Shown here: piece after piece, positions 7,911 to 17,103 of the stretch
Layout: the number at the start of each line of letters is the position of its first letter
Position numbering within the stretch: position 1 is the first letter of the stretch
Assembly (NCBI RefSeq): GCF_016863315.1
Contig: NZ_BOOQ01000007.1
Location: 1 to 64,000, forward strand
Length of the DNA: 64,000 nt
Origin: Planotetraspora silvatica
GTDB lineage: Bacteria; Actinomycetota; Actinomycetes; Streptosporangiales; Streptosporangiaceae
Reading direction: 5' to 3'
Made by a program: the position numbers and the translations under genes
The notes under the pieces: generated by a model
What the model was told of the DNA's origin: nothing
The model's input: only the letters and a program-made list of their open reading frames with translations
The model's database searches: none

Positions 7911-9158
7911 ATGCGCGTGCAGTTGGGACGCAGTTTCGGTCGGCTGTGGTCGGCCTACGCGGTGAGCACCTACGGCACGTGGATCGCCTTCGGAGCGTTC
8001 CCGCTGATCGCGGTGCGAGTGCTGCACTCGTCGGCATTCGCCGTCTCGCTCCTGGAGGCCGCCGGTCTCGCCGTCGCGGCGGTCGTCGCGGTCCCGCTCG
8101 GTCCGTGGATCGAGCACCGGGCCAAGCGCCCGGTGATGATCGGGACGGACCTGATCCGCTTCCTGGCCATGGCGAGCGTTCCGATCGCGTACCTCCTCGG
8201 GCTGCTGTCTTACGGACAACTGTTCGTTGTCTCGGTCATCTCGGGAACCGCGAGCATCGCGTTCACCGCCGCCTCGGGCGCGTACCTGAAGCACCTCGTC
8301 CGCGGCGATCATCTCCTCATCGCGAACGGGAGATTCGAGGGCACGACCTGGGTGGCCACCGCGGCGGGACCGCCGCTCGGCGGCGCGCTCATCGGGCTGC
8401 TCGGCCCGGTCGTCACCGTCGCGGCGGATGCCCTCAGCTACCTGCTCTCCGCGCTCGGGGTCCTCCAGATCCGCGGAGCCGACGTCGCGGTATCCCGCGA
8501 CCCCGCGACCGGGTTGCGCGCCGCCGACTTCCTGGCCGGTTGGCGCTTCATCTTCCACGACCGGGTGATGCGGCGCCTGTTCCTCAACCAAATGACCGTC
8601 AACGGCCTGATCATGGCCACCGGCCCGCTTCTGGCCGTCCTCCTGCTCGGCCAGTACCACTTCCCGGCCTGGCAGTACGGTCTCGCCTTCGGCATCCCGG
8701 CACTCGGAGGCTTCGCCGGCGCCCGCCTGTCCGCGCGCTTCGTCGCCCGCTACGGGCGGCACCGCGTCATGATCGTCACCGGCCGGCTGCGCTCGATCTT
8801 CCCGCTCGGCCTCGCCTTCACCTCTCCCGGCATTCCCGGCCTTCTCACCGTGATCGTCGTGGAGGGCCTGCTGATCGTCTGCATGGGCGTTTTCAACCCC
8901 ATCAGCGCGACGGAACGCCTGCGACGCGCTCCCGCCGATCACGCCGCCCAAGTCCTCAGCGCATGGAGCATCAGCAGCAAACTCGCTCAGGCCACCCTCA
9001 TGGTGATCTGGGGCGTGATCGCGACACTCACCGGCCCGCTTGCCGCGATCACCGTCTCCGGCGTCCTCCTGCTCGGCACCCCCCTCCTGCTGCCCGGGCG
9101 GGAACACGTGCCCGACCCGGTGGCGGCACCGGCGTCCGAAGACGTCCGGTCCGCATGA
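7911..9158 (+). CDS. MFS transporter, probable exporter (12 TM)
   Basis: A 415-residue protein; ATG 7911 is chosen because AAGGAG precedes it, rejecting a longer frame from 7869. The sequence is hydrophobic throughout with about twelve membrane segments, begins LGRSFGRLWSAYAVSTYGTW and has the loop 2-3 segment IEHRAKRPVMIGTD typical of the EntS/MFS_3 branch of the major facilitator superfamily. Members export siderophores, macrolides and other small molecules by proton antiport. It is convergent with a second MFS gene of the same branch at 9215-10489. Confidence 0.85.
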   Translation: MRVQLGRSFGRLWSAYAVSTYGTWIAFGAFPLIAVRVLHSSAFAVSLLEAAGLAVAAVVAVPLGPWIEHRAKRPVMIGTDLIRFLAMASVPIAYLLGLLSYGQLFVVSVISGTASIAFTAASGAYLKHLVRGDHLLIANGRFEGTTWVATAAGPPLGGALIGLLGPVVTVAADALSYLLSALGVLQIRGADVAVSRDPATGLRAADFLAGWRFIFHDRVMRRLFLNQMTVNGLIMATGPLLAVLLLGQYHFPAWQYGLAFGIPALGGFAGARLSARFVARYGRHRVMIVTGRLRSIFPLGLAFTSPGIPGLLTVIVVEGLLIVCMGVFNPISATERLRRAPADHAAQVLSAWSISSKLAQATLMVIWGVIATLTGPLAAITVSGVLLLGTPLLLPGREHVPDPVAAPASEDVRSA

Positions 9159-9214
9159 CTCGCCGCGACGTCTCGACCGCTCAGCATGATCGGGAACCGC
9201 CGGGACGACTCGCT

Positions 9215-10489
9215 CTACGCCGGGACGCCCGACCCGCGCGGAGGCGGGAAGTCGCGGAGGGGGCGGATCGGGCCGAACAGCAGGACGGCGACTGAGAGGA
9301 CCTGGGCGGCCGCCATCAGCCACAGGGTCTCGCGGACGCCGATCGTCTCGCCCAGCACGCCGCCGAGCAGCCCGCCGAGGGGGATCGCGCCGTAGTTCAG
9401 CGCCGAGGTGCTCGCGGTGACCCGCCCGAACAGTCCGGCCGGGCAGTACTGCTGCCGGAAGGTGCCGGTCAGGACGTTCGAGGCGACGAAGCCCACGCCG
9501 GTGCCGAAACCCGCGGCGGTGAACAGGGCCAGGCCGGTGGCGCCACCGCCGATCGGCCCGAGCAGCGTCATCGGCGCGGCGAACATCTCGCAGAGCAGGA
9601 ATCCCCGCGCCGTCCCGAATCGGGAGGCGACGCGGCCGGCGAGCGTCGCGCCGAACAGCCCGCCCGCCCCGGCCAGCGCCAGCACCACGCCGATCTGCCC
9701 CGGCCCGGCGCCGAGATGCCGGGCGAGGTACACGACCTGGATCGACTTGAAGCCCATCAGCGCGATGTTCGACATCGCACTGAACGTGGTGAGTGTGCGC
9801 AGGTACGGATCGTGCACCACGAACCGCAGCCCGTCGCGGATCTCCGCGAGCAGTCGCCGGTCGGCGGTGTCGACCCGCCGCGTCTCCCTGGCTCGTACGG
9901 CACGCAGGCACAGCACGGCGACCCCGAAGCTGACCACGTCCGCCAGTACGCCGCTGACCGCGCCGAATGCCTGCGCGAGCAGTCCGGCGAGCCCGGGACC
10001 GGCGATCTGCGCGGCCGATTCGCTGCCCTGGAGCCGGGTGTTGGCCTCCAGCAGGCGCTCGCCCCCGACCAGGGTCGGCAGGTACGCGCGGTAGGCGAGG
10101 GTGAAGAACACCCTGGCGACCCCGCCGACGGTGGCCGCCACGAGGAGATGGGTCATCGTGAGCGCGCCCAGCCAGGCCGCGATCGGCACACTCGCGAACA
10201 CCGCCATCGAGACGGTGTTGCACACCTGCATCATCGGCCGTTTCCGCGACCGGTCCACCCACGCGCCGGCGGGCAACCCGGCCAGCAGCCAGGGAAGCCA
10301 GGCGGCCGCGGTGAGCAGGCCGACGGTGAACGTGCTCGCGTGCAGTGTCACCACCGCGACGAGCGGCAACGCCACACTCGCGACCGAACTGCCGAGCATG
10401 CTGGTGGTCTCGCCGGCCCACAGCAGCCGGAAGTCCCGCATCCGCAGCAGTTCACCTCGCAGGGCCGGCGCAGGCGGCGCCGCGGTCAC
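9215..10489 (-). CDS. MFS transporter, probable exporter, second copy of the same branch
   Basis: Start GTG 10489 overlaps the stop of the ArsR-like gene by four bases (GTGA), giving 424 residues; the longer open frame to 10813 is a shadow of the regulator. The N-terminus RMRDFRLLWAGETTSMLGSS, the DRSRKRP loop and about twelve hydrophobic segments mark the MFS_3 family. Co-transcription with the regulator at 10486-11049 suggests an inducible efflux pump. It is probably a distant paralogue of the pump at 7911. Confidence 0.86.
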   Translation of the reverse strand: MTAAPPAPALRGELLRMRDFRLLWAGETTSMLGSSVASVALPLVAVVTLHASTFTVGLLTAAAWLPWLLAGLPAGAWVDRSRKRPMMQVCNTVSMAVFASVPIAAWLGALTMTHLLVAATVGGVARVFFTLAYRAYLPTLVGGERLLEANTRLQGSESAAQIAGPGLAGLLAQAFGAVSGVLADVVSFGVAVLCLRAVRARETRRVDTADRRLLAEIRDGLRFVVHDPYLRTLTTFSAMSNIALMGFKSIQVVYLARHLGAGPGQIGVVLALAGAGGLFGATLAGRVASRFGTARGFLLCEMFAAPMTLLGPIGGGATGLALFTAAGFGTGVGFVASNVLTGTFRQQYCPAGLFGRVTASTSALNYGAIPLGGLLGGVLGETIGVRETLWLMAAAQVLSVAVLLFGPIRPLRDFPPPRGSGVPA

Positions 10490-11049
10490 GGCCGGCCCGG
10501 GACGGCCCGCACGGTCAGGAAGACGGTCTTGCGCTCCTGCCCGTCGTCGGGGATCTCCCGGTCGGTCAGCGAGGCCAGCAGGGCGAGAATCCGCTCCTCC
10601 AGTTCGGCGAGCTCGGCGACCGACAGCCGCGCCCAGTGGTCGGCGGTGAACGCCGCCCGCCGCCACGGCTCGGGGTAGCCGTCGCGTTCGGCGAACCACT
10701 GCCGCGCCATGGCGGTCTGCCGGTCCAGGACCAGCGACTCGGCGGCCTCGGCGACGGGATCGTCGGGGAAGTCCGACGGCGACCAGTTGAGACGGCCGGA
10801 GACCATGCGCCACCAGCGTTCCCGGCGGTCACGCGCGAGCTCGGGGGCCTCTTCGACGAGTTCACTCGCCGCGAGGACCTTCAGGTGATGGCTGATGTTG
10901 CCGACGGCCTGCCCGGTCTTGTCGGCGAGCACCGACGCCGTCGACGGGCCGTCCACCCGCAGGACGTCGAGCAGCCGCCGCCGCAGGGGATGCGACATCG
11001 CGGCGAGGACCTTCGAATCGTGGATTTCCCGCGTCGGACGATCAGACAT
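10486..11049 (-). CDS. ArsR-type winged-helix transcriptional regulator
   Basis: A 187-residue protein from ATG 11049. Residues about 10-85 are a winged helix: SHPLRRRLLDVLRVDGPSTASVLADKTG, then the recognition part AVGNISHHLKVLAASELV. The C-terminal half is longer than in metal-sensing ArsR proteins and lacks the Cys motifs, so it belongs to the HTH_20 kind that often controls drug exporters. It is coupled to the downstream MFS gene and divergent from the SARP gene; a 9-6-9 inverted repeat (11062-11085) in front of it is the likely operator. Confidence 0.88.
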   Translation of the reverse strand: MSDRPTREIHDSKVLAAMSHPLRRRLLDVLRVDGPSTASVLADKTGQAVGNISHHLKVLAASELVEEAPELARDRRERWWRMVSGRLNWSPSDFPDDPVAEAAESLVLDRQTAMARQWFAERDGYPEPWRRAAFTADHWARLSVAELAELEERILALLASLTDREIPDDGQERKTVFLTVRAVPGRP

Positions 11050-11061
11050 GCGCTCACCCTA

Positions 11062-11085
11062 ATTGCACAATGATTCTTGTGCAAT
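11062..11085. promoter_or_regulatory. Perfect 9-6-9 inverted repeat, probable operator shared by ArsR and SARP genes
   Basis: ATTGCACAA (11062-11070) and TTGTGCAAT (11077-11085) are a perfect inverted repeat in the short gap between the divergent regulator genes. A third half-site, TTGTGCAT (11091-11098), follows 14 bp after the second and touches the first possible start codon of the SARP gene (ATG 11099). Confidence 0.75.
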
Positions 11086-11149
11086 AACTCTTGTGCATAT
11101 GCGCTCGCCTGATCACCTCAACGCGCCGCGCATGGGTCAGAATCGGTTC

Positions 11150-14100
11150 GTGCAGTTCGGCATCCTGGGGCCGCTTGAGGTTCGGACGGCCGAGGGGGAA
11201 TCGATCTCCGTCGGCGGCCCGCGGCCGCGCGCGCTCCTCGCGCTGCTCCTGCTCGACGCCGGTCGGCTCGTCGGCGTGGAGCGACTGGTCGACGGTCAAT
11301 ACGGCGACGATCCGCCGGCCGGAGCCGCCAACGCGATCCAGGCCCACGTGTCACGGCTCCGCCGCAACCTGCCCGCCGATCTGATCGAGTTCCACGGCGC
11401 CGGGTATCGGCTCGCGGTCGACCCCGACGACGTGGACGTTCACCGCTTCGAGCGGCTCGCGCGCGAGGGGCGCAGGCTCCTGGCCGCGGGACACCACGAG
11501 CGCGCCGCGAGATCGCTCAAGGACGCACTCGGGTTGTGGAGAGGCCCCGCGCTGGCGGACGTGGCCGACGCGCCCTTCGCGCCGTCACAGGTGACCCGCC
11601 TGGACGAGGTACGGCTGGCGGCGCGGGAAGACCTCATCGAGGCCGAGCTCGCGCTGCCCGAGGGCACGTCGGCGGCCGAGTTGCGGCAACTGGTGGCGGC
11701 CAACCCGCTGCGCGAACGGCTGCGCGGCCAGCTCATGCGGGCGTTGCACGCCGCCGGACAGCAGGCGGCCGCGCTGGCCGTGTTCGACGAGGGGAGGCGG
11801 CTGCTCGCGGACGAGCTCGGCGCCGATCCGTCACCCGAGCTCGCGGCGCTGCACGTGGCGATCCTGCGTGGCGACGAGGCGCGTGAGCGGGCCCCCGGCC
11901 CCCGCCTGCCCGCACGGCTCACCAGCTTCGTCGGCCGCGCGACGGAGCTGGATCGGATCGACTCGCTGCGAGAATCGCGACTGGTCACCGTGACGGGGCC
12001 CGGCGGCGCCGGCAAGACCAGGCTGGCGGTCGAGGCCGCCCGCCGCCGGAGGCTGGACGTCTGTTTCGTGGACCTGTCCCCGCTCGACGACGGCGGCCAG
12101 ATCCCGCAGGCCGTGCTGAGCGCACTCGGCCTGCGGGAGATGGGATTGCGGTCACTGGACCCCGGTCAGAGCGACATCGCGGACCGGATCACCGCCGCCC
12201 TGGCGGATCGAGAACTCCTGCTCGTCCTGGACAACTGCGAACACGTGATCGCACCGGCCGCCGTCCTCGTCCGCCGGTTGCTCGACGCCTGTCCCGGACT
12301 GGCCGTCCTGGCGACCAGTCGCGAGCCGCTCGGGATCACCGGTGAGACGCTCGTCCCCCTGTCGCCGCTGGCCGTGCCGCCGCCGGGCACGCCGCTCGAC
12401 GAGGCGGTCGAATACCCCGCCGTACGGCTGTTCGCGGATCGGGCCGCCGCCGCACGGCCGGGCTTCGCGATGCGGCCCGAAGTCGTCGAGATCTGCACGT
12501 CGCTGGAGGGATCGCCGCTGGCCATCGAGCTGGCCGCGGCGAGAGTGCGGTCGTTCACCGTGGAGGAGATCGTCTCACGTCTGAAGGAACACGGTAGGTT
12601 CGCGCTGTTGTCGCGCGGCGACCGCACCGCGGCGGTGCGCCACCAGACCCTGCACGCGGTGGTCGAGTGGAGCTGGAGCCTGCTCACCCCGGACGAGCAG
12701 AAGATGGCCAGGCGTTTCTCGGTCTTCTCCGGAGGCGCCTCGATCGAGGCGGTCGAACGGGTCTGCGGACCCGCCGACGTGCTGGCCGACCTGGTGGACA
12801 AGTCCCTCATCGAGGCGGGCGGCGGACGCTACCGGATGTTCGACACGATCCGCTTGTTCTGCGCCGAACGTCTGTCGGAGGCGGGGGAGGAGGAGCGGCT
12901 GCGTGACGCGCACGCCGCCTGCTTCCTCGACCTGGCGCGACGCGCCGACCCGTGGTTACGGCGGGCCGAGCAGCTCGACTGGCTGGCCCGGCTCTCCGCG
13001 GAACACGGCAACCTCGAGGCCGCGTTGCGGCATGCCGTACAGGCGGATCCGGAGACGGCCCTGCGGCTGATCGCCGCCCTGTCGTCGTACTGGTGGCTGA
13101 GCGGAAGACGCGGCCAGGCGGTCTCGTCGGCGCTCAGCCTGCTCGGGCGGCTCGGCGCCGACGCGCGGGAAACGCCCGCGGGGCTGGAGGAGGAGTACGT
13201 CCTGTGCGTGCTGCAGGCCGTACCGGATGTCCAGCCCGCGCAGTGGGCGCGGGCCGAGGAGATCATGCGATCGCTGGACCGGGAGTTGCGGCACCCGTTC
13301 GCGGCGGTCATGTGGGGAATGGTCGCGGGGCCGCCGGAGCCCGGCTCGGCCAGGACGCGCCAGTTCGGCTCCGACCCGTGGAGCCGGGCCATGGCGTTGC
13401 TGGGGCAGGGCACGATGAACCTGCTCGGCGGCAGGGTGGCCGAAGCCGAGCGGGATCTGGAGGCGAGTCTGGAGAGCTTCGGTTCGCTGGGCGAACGCTG
13501 GGGGACCGCGCAGGGGTTCGAGTGGCTGGGGACGATCTCCAGCTGGCGGGGCGACTGGGCGCGGGCCAGACGCCTCTGGGGGCAGGCCCTGGACCTGCAC
13601 GAGCAGCTCGGCGCGCTGGACGAGATGGTGGACGTGCTCTGTCGCCGGGCGAGCGGGCTGCTGCGCGAGGGCGACTTCCACGCCGCGGACGCCGACCTGC
13701 GGCGCGCCGCCGAATTGGAGCGAAGGACGGGCCGATCGCACCGGCGGGCCGTGGTCGCGCTGGGCCGGGGCGACCTGGCCCGCCTCCGAGGCGATCACGC
13801 CGAAGCCCGCACCTGTTACATGGAGGCGCTGAACGACGCCCGCCCCGGCACCTACGTCGGCGACGACACCAGGGTGTCGACGCTGTCCGCTCTGGGACGG
13901 CTGGCTCAGGCGGAGGGCGACCGCACGGAGGCCAGGCTTCGTCACGGTCAGGCCCGCGCGCTGGCGCGCGGGATGCCGCCGATGGACCTCGCCGATGTCG
14001 CCGAAGGCCAGGCGGGGCTGTCCCTCCTCGATGGGCCTGCGGAGCGGGCGGCGTTCCTTCTCGGGGTGGCGGTGGCGCTGCGCGGCGTGGCCGTCACCGG

Positions 14101-14224
14101 TGACCGCGACGTCGCCGGGATCGCTGCGGGCGCCACGGAGGTCATCGGCGCCGAGGCGTTCGCGGCGGCCTTCGCCAAGGGAGCCGCGCTGGACCTGGAC
14201 GAGGCGCTGACAGCCCTGTCCTGA
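11150..14224 (+). CDS. SARP/BTAD-domain large transcriptional regulator with NTPase and TPR domains
   Basis: GTG 11150 is preferred because SARP proteins usually begin at the QFGILGPLEV strand; ATG 11099 and 11132 are possible. About 1024 residues in this order: an OmpR-like DNA-binding domain (1-90), a bacterial transcriptional-activator domain (95-240), an NTPase with the P-loop GPGGAGKT near residue 285 and LLVLDNCEH as Walker B, and a C-terminal TPR-like region to the end. Such AfsR/DnrI-type proteins switch on secondary-metabolite genes. The FAD monooxygenase 52 bp downstream and the divergent exporter/regulator pair are likely targets. A 9-6-9 operator lies upstream. Confidence 0.87.
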   Translation: MQFGILGPLEVRTAEGESISVGGPRPRALLALLLLDAGRLVGVERLVDGQYGDDPPAGAANAIQAHVSRLRRNLPADLIEFHGAGYRLAVDPDDVDVHRFERLAREGRRLLAAGHHERAARSLKDALGLWRGPALADVADAPFAPSQVTRLDEVRLAAREDLIEAELALPEGTSAAELRQLVAANPLRERLRGQLMRALHAAGQQAAALAVFDEGRRLLADELGADPSPELAALHVAILRGDEARERAPGPRLPARLTSFVGRATELDRIDSLRESRLVTVTGPGGAGKTRLAVEAARRRRLDVCFVDLSPLDDGGQIPQAVLSALGLREMGLRSLDPGQSDIADRITAALADRELLLVLDNCEHVIAPAAVLVRRLLDACPGLAVLATSREPLGITGETLVPLSPLAVPPPGTPLDEAVEYPAVRLFADRAAAARPGFAMRPEVVEICTSLEGSPLAIELAAARVRSFTVEEIVSRLKEHGRFALLSRGDRTAAVRHQTLHAVVEWSWSLLTPDEQKMARRFSVFSGGASIEAVERVCGPADVLADLVDKSLIEAGGGRYRMFDTIRLFCAERLSEAGEEERLRDAHAACFLDLARRADPWLRRAEQLDWLARLSAEHGNLEAALRHAVQADPETALRLIAALSSYWWLSGRRGQAVSSALSLLGRLGADARETPAGLEEEYVLCVLQAVPDVQPAQWARAEEIMRSLDRELRHPFAAVMWGMVAGPPEPGSARTRQFGSDPWSRAMALLGQGTMNLLGGRVAEAERDLEASLESFGSLGERWGTAQGFEWLGTISSWRGDWARARRLWGQALDLHEQLGALDEMVDVLCRRASGLLREGDFHAADADLRRAAELERRTGRSHRRAVVALGRGDLARLRGDHAEARTCYMEALNDARPGTYVGDDTRVSTLSALGRLAQAEGDRTEARLRHGQARALARGMPPMDLADVAEGQAGLSLLDGPAERAAFLLGVAVALRGVAVTGDRDVAGIAAGATEVIGAEAFAAAFAKGAALDLDEALTALS

Positions 14225-14276
14225 CCGTCAGCCGGTTGTCCGCGGACTGTCAGCGCTTCGCGCGAGCCTCTGGGAC

Positions 14277-15440
14277 ATGAAGAACATCACCATCCTGATC
14301 TCTGGCGCCAGCATCGGTGGCCCCGCACTGGCCTTCTGGCTCGACCGCTACGGCTACAAGGTGACCGTGGTCGAGAAGGCCCCCGCACTCCGCCTCGGGG
14401 GCCAGGCCGTCGACTTCAAGGGCGAGGTGCACCTCACGGTGCTGGAACGCATGGGCATCCTGGAGGACGTACGGCGCCTGAAGACCGGTGGGACCGACCA
14501 GGAGATCGTCGACGCCGAGGGCCGGACACTGGCGGTGATGCCCGGCGAGTTCACGGGCGGTGAGCTGGAGATCCCGCGCGGCGAGCTGTCCCGGCTGCTG
14601 TATGAGAGGACGCTCGCCACCGGATGCGAGTACGTCTTCGGTGACTCCATCACCTCGCTCACCGAGACCTCGGACGGCGTGCACGTCACGTTCGAGCGAG
14701 GCGCTCCGCGCACCTTCGACCTGGTGGTGGGTGCGGACGGCATCCATTCCAACGTCCGCCGTCTGGCCTTCGGCCCGGAAAGCGACTACGTCCGCTTCCT
14801 CGGCTACTACTACGCGCTGGCCGACGTCCGGCAGGACTTCGGGAAGGCCGCGCAGATGTACAACGAGCCCGGCAGGCTGGTCTCCACCGGGGGGCCCGCG
14901 GCCGCCGCGTTCTTCGCCTTCGCCTCGCCGCAGTTGGACTACGACCGTTATGACGTCGAAGAGATGAAGCGGATCGTGATCGACGCCTACGCCGGGATGG
15001 GCTGGCGGACTCCCGCCATCATCGAGGCGGTGCGCCACACGGACGACCTCTATCTCGACTCGATCAGCCAGGTCCGGATCGACCGCTACGCCAAGGGCCG
15101 CGTGGTGCTGCTCGGCGACTCCGCGTACGGCAACACCCTGGGGGGCTTCGGCACCGGGCTGGCCATGGTGGCCGCGTACGTGCTGGCCGGAGAGCTCGCG
15201 GCGGCCGACGGAGATCATCGGGTCGCCTTCCGGCGTTACGAGGAGGAGTTCCGCGACTATGCCAAGATCGCCAAGAACGGCAACGCGGGCAGCTTCCTCG
15301 CTCCGAGAACGCGCGGCAGGATCCGCATGCGCAACTGGATCTTCAAGGCCGGCCTCCTGTTCAAGATCATGATGAAGATGACCGACAAGTTCGCCACCGA
15401 CATCACGCTCAAGGACTATTCGTCTCTGGTGCGCCGCTGA
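14277..15440 (+). CDS. FAD-dependent monooxygenase (PHBH/UbiH-like)
   Basis: A 387-residue protein. ISGASIGGPALAFWLDRYGYKVTVVEK is the Rossmann dinucleotide fold with GxGxxG-type glycines, the middle DLVVGADGIHSNVR is the DG motif, and RVVLLGDSAYGNTLGGFGTGLAM is the second FAD motif. This is the aromatic hydroxylase family that also contains tetracycline-modifying TetX-like enzymes. It starts 52 bp after the SARP regulator and is probably in its transcript. No strong ribosome site is seen before ATG 14277. Whether it modifies an antibiotic or acts in biosynthesis cannot be decided. Confidence 0.88.
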   Translation: MKNITILISGASIGGPALAFWLDRYGYKVTVVEKAPALRLGGQAVDFKGEVHLTVLERMGILEDVRRLKTGGTDQEIVDAEGRTLAVMPGEFTGGELEIPRGELSRLLYERTLATGCEYVFGDSITSLTETSDGVHVTFERGAPRTFDLVVGADGIHSNVRRLAFGPESDYVRFLGYYYALADVRQDFGKAAQMYNEPGRLVSTGGPAAAAFFAFASPQLDYDRYDVEEMKRIVIDAYAGMGWRTPAIIEAVRHTDDLYLDSISQVRIDRYAKGRVVLLGDSAYGNTLGGFGTGLAMVAAYVLAGELAAADGDHRVAFRRYEEEFRDYAKIAKNGNAGSFLAPRTRGRIRMRNWIFKAGLLFKIMMKMTDKFATDITLKDYSSLVRR

Positions 15441-15449
15441 CCGCCGGGC

Positions 15450-15601
15450 TCATTCCGGCGTCACGCCGTCCAGAGCCTCCCGTATGGTCGGATATCTGGC
15501 CTCACCTTCGGGTCCCGTCCGGGGCCGAGGTTCCTCATCGTCTGACAATTCCGCTTCGATCCAGGGGTATCTCGGGTCCTCGCCGTAGAGGACCCCGTAG
15601 A
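15450..15601 (-). pseudogene. Orphan coding tail in another frame, fused to the truncated phosphatase
   Basis: Reading the minus strand one frame over from the end of the phosphatase fragment gives an open, actinobacterial-looking C-terminus of about 55 residues (DHDVIYGVLYGEDPRYPWIE at its start), ending at TGA 15450. It has no start codon of its own and does not resemble a phosphatase C-terminus. It looks like the remaining end of a different gene joined by deletion. I do not recognise the family. Confidence 0.45.
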
Positions 15602-16072
15602 TCACGTCATGGTCCGCCGGGTCCGTGGCGCGGCACCGTCGTGGGACACCATGTACACGTACTCGGTGCCCGGCTTGAGCCGGTTCAGCTGCGCGTGGTG
15701 GACGTAGACGGTGCGGCCCGACTTGCCGTCGACGTAGGTGAGCGTGGTCGCGTCGGCGTGGGAGCCGAACCCGTGCTCAAGCGTGCCGTACATCACCCGT
15801 GGCCTCTTCACGCGCCCATCGGTGATCCACGAGACGACCATCTGGGTGCTGGGGTCGGCACCGAAGGTCAGGTGAAGGCCCTGCACCGGCGACGCGCCGC
15901 CGGTGTCGGGGGTTGAGATGAAAGCAGGAGCGTCGAACCCGGTCTCCGCCGCCGCGGGGGTGGCGGAGAGCATTGGAATGGAGGCGGCACCGGCACCGAA
16001 CGAGCCCAGAAGGCCCAGAGCGCTACGGCGGGAGAGCCCGTTGGGCTTCTCCTCATCGTGGGTAGTGTCCAC
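15602..16072 (-). pseudogene. Truncated purple-acid-phosphatase-like (metallophosphoesterase) N-terminus
   Basis: From GTG 16072 (AAAGGG upstream) the frame encodes about 156 residues: a twin-arginine signal (LSRRSALGLLGSFGAGAASI, Ala-rich cleavage region) followed by a fibronectin-like purple acid phosphatase N-terminal domain (GLHLTFGADPSTQMVVSWIT, then LKPGTEYVYMVSHDGAAP). The frame then runs into a few Arg/Thr residues and stops. The metal-binding catalytic domain, normally another 300 or so residues with GDxx and GNHE motifs, is absent. It would be exported but cannot be an active phosphatase. The junction with the foreign tail at 15450-15601 points to a deletion. Confidence 0.72.
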
Positions 16073-16467
16073 AATTGCCCTTTCGTTACAGGCGAACCCG
16101 TGAACACTCGCGCGCCACGACGACCATGGGATGAACGACACCTTGCTGATCGCGGCGAAACAGTCCAACACCGCACATACTGGTGCAAATTGGTCTACTT
16201 GCCTCGTACGGCATGCCGAGGCGGCGGAGGACGGCGGGTCAGGTGTCCGCGGCCGCCTCCCATAGCGCCGACAGCGGGAGTGCGCGCATCCGGTCCCCGA
16301 AAGGGAGCGTTTCCTGGCCTGCGTAGAGGACGATGCCGTTCGCGCGCCGAGGCCAGGACTCAGGCGTGGCAGATCTGCCGCCACCCTCATGGCAGATCTG
16401 CCGCTGCCTCCGTGGCAGATCTGCCGAATAGATATGCCGAGCCGTCAAGGCCTGGTTCCGGTCCGGA
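16073..16467. other. 395-bp gene-free stretch with three evenly spaced palindromes
   Basis: No convincing gene is present; short open frames here lack actinomycete codon bias. The stretch separates the truncated phosphatase from the end of the sigma-factor operon. Its only clear structure is the triple GGCAGATCTGCC array at 16368-16425. Confidence 0.6.
16368..16425. repeat. Three copies of palindrome GGCAGATCTGCC at exact 23-bp spacing
   Basis: The perfect 12-bp palindrome occurs at 16368-16379, 16391-16402 and 16414-16425. Each is preceded by T and the first two are followed by G then C. The bases between copies differ, so the palindrome rather than a longer unit is conserved. A fourth, degenerate half (GATATGCC) follows. 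Confidence 0.85.
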
Positions 16468-17103
16468 TCAGTCCTGCCGGCTGTAGCGCAGATTCATGGT
16501 GTCGGTGTGCCCCGACCACCTCAGGGTGAGATGCCAGCAGCCGCTGCCGGGAAGGTCGATGCCCGAAGGGCCGGGGCCACCGAGAACGGTGCGCTCGACT
16601 ACCGTTCCCGAGCCGTCGAGCCGAGCTTCGATGCGGAGCGGGTCACCGGGGTGGAGAGGAACCCGCGAGACCCAGAGGATCTTGTTGCTGCGATCGGGCA
16701 GCGGCGGCGCCGTCAACGGGTAGCCGAAGATGATCGCGGCGATGTCGCCACGATCGCCCAGCACGTACGGCATGCGGGGCTCCGGATCGCTGAAGCCGGT
16801 CCGGGCCCACTGCGGGAGCACCCGGCTGGGCACGTCGGCGGCGCAGGCCGCGATGGGTGACGCGGTCACCGGAGCCGGACGGGGAGCCGCCGGCCGGGTC
16901 CGGTCGGAGCCGAGGTCGACGGTGATCAGGGCGACGCCTGCCACCACGACCAGGACGGCCGTCGCGGCCGTGAGCGGAGCGAAACGGCTCCACCTGGCCC
17001 GGCGCCCGGCGGCCGTCGCCCAGTCCGGCTGCGCAGGGTCCGGCACGCCTGCCGTACGAGCCTGAAACGCGTTCCGAACCCGCTCCTGGAGATCTTCTTT
17101 CAT
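16468..17103 (-). CDS. Membrane-anchored protein co-transcribed with ECF sigma factor; possible anti-sigma or effector
   Basis: A 211-residue protein from ATG 17103 whose first base is the last base of the sigma-factor stop codon (TGATG), so translation is coupled. A charged N-terminal 45 residues (LQERVRNAFQARTAGVPDPA at the start) precede one membrane segment (LTAATAVLVVVAGVALITV) and a C-terminal domain of about 140 residues that should lie outside the cell, with two Cys that could form a disulfide. Genes in this position next to SigE-like sigma factors are often annotated hypothetical. No zinc anti-sigma HxxxCxxC motif is visible, so an anti-sigma role is only a guess. Confidence 0.7.
   Translation of the reverse strand: MKEDLQERVRNAFQARTAGVPDPAQPDWATAAGRRARWSRFAPLTAATAVLVVVAGVALITVDLGSDRTRPAAPRPAPVTASPIAACAADVPSRVLPQWARTGFSDPEPRMPYVLGDRGDIAAIIFGYPLTAPPLPDRSNKILWVSRVPLHPGDPLRIEARLDGSGTVVERTVLGGPGPSGIDLPGSGCWHLTLRWSGHTDTMNLRYSRQD

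Noticed and set aside
16239-16448. Small minus-strand gene over the triple palindrome
   Set aside because: No ribosome site and no coding bias; its codons simply repeat the palindrome.
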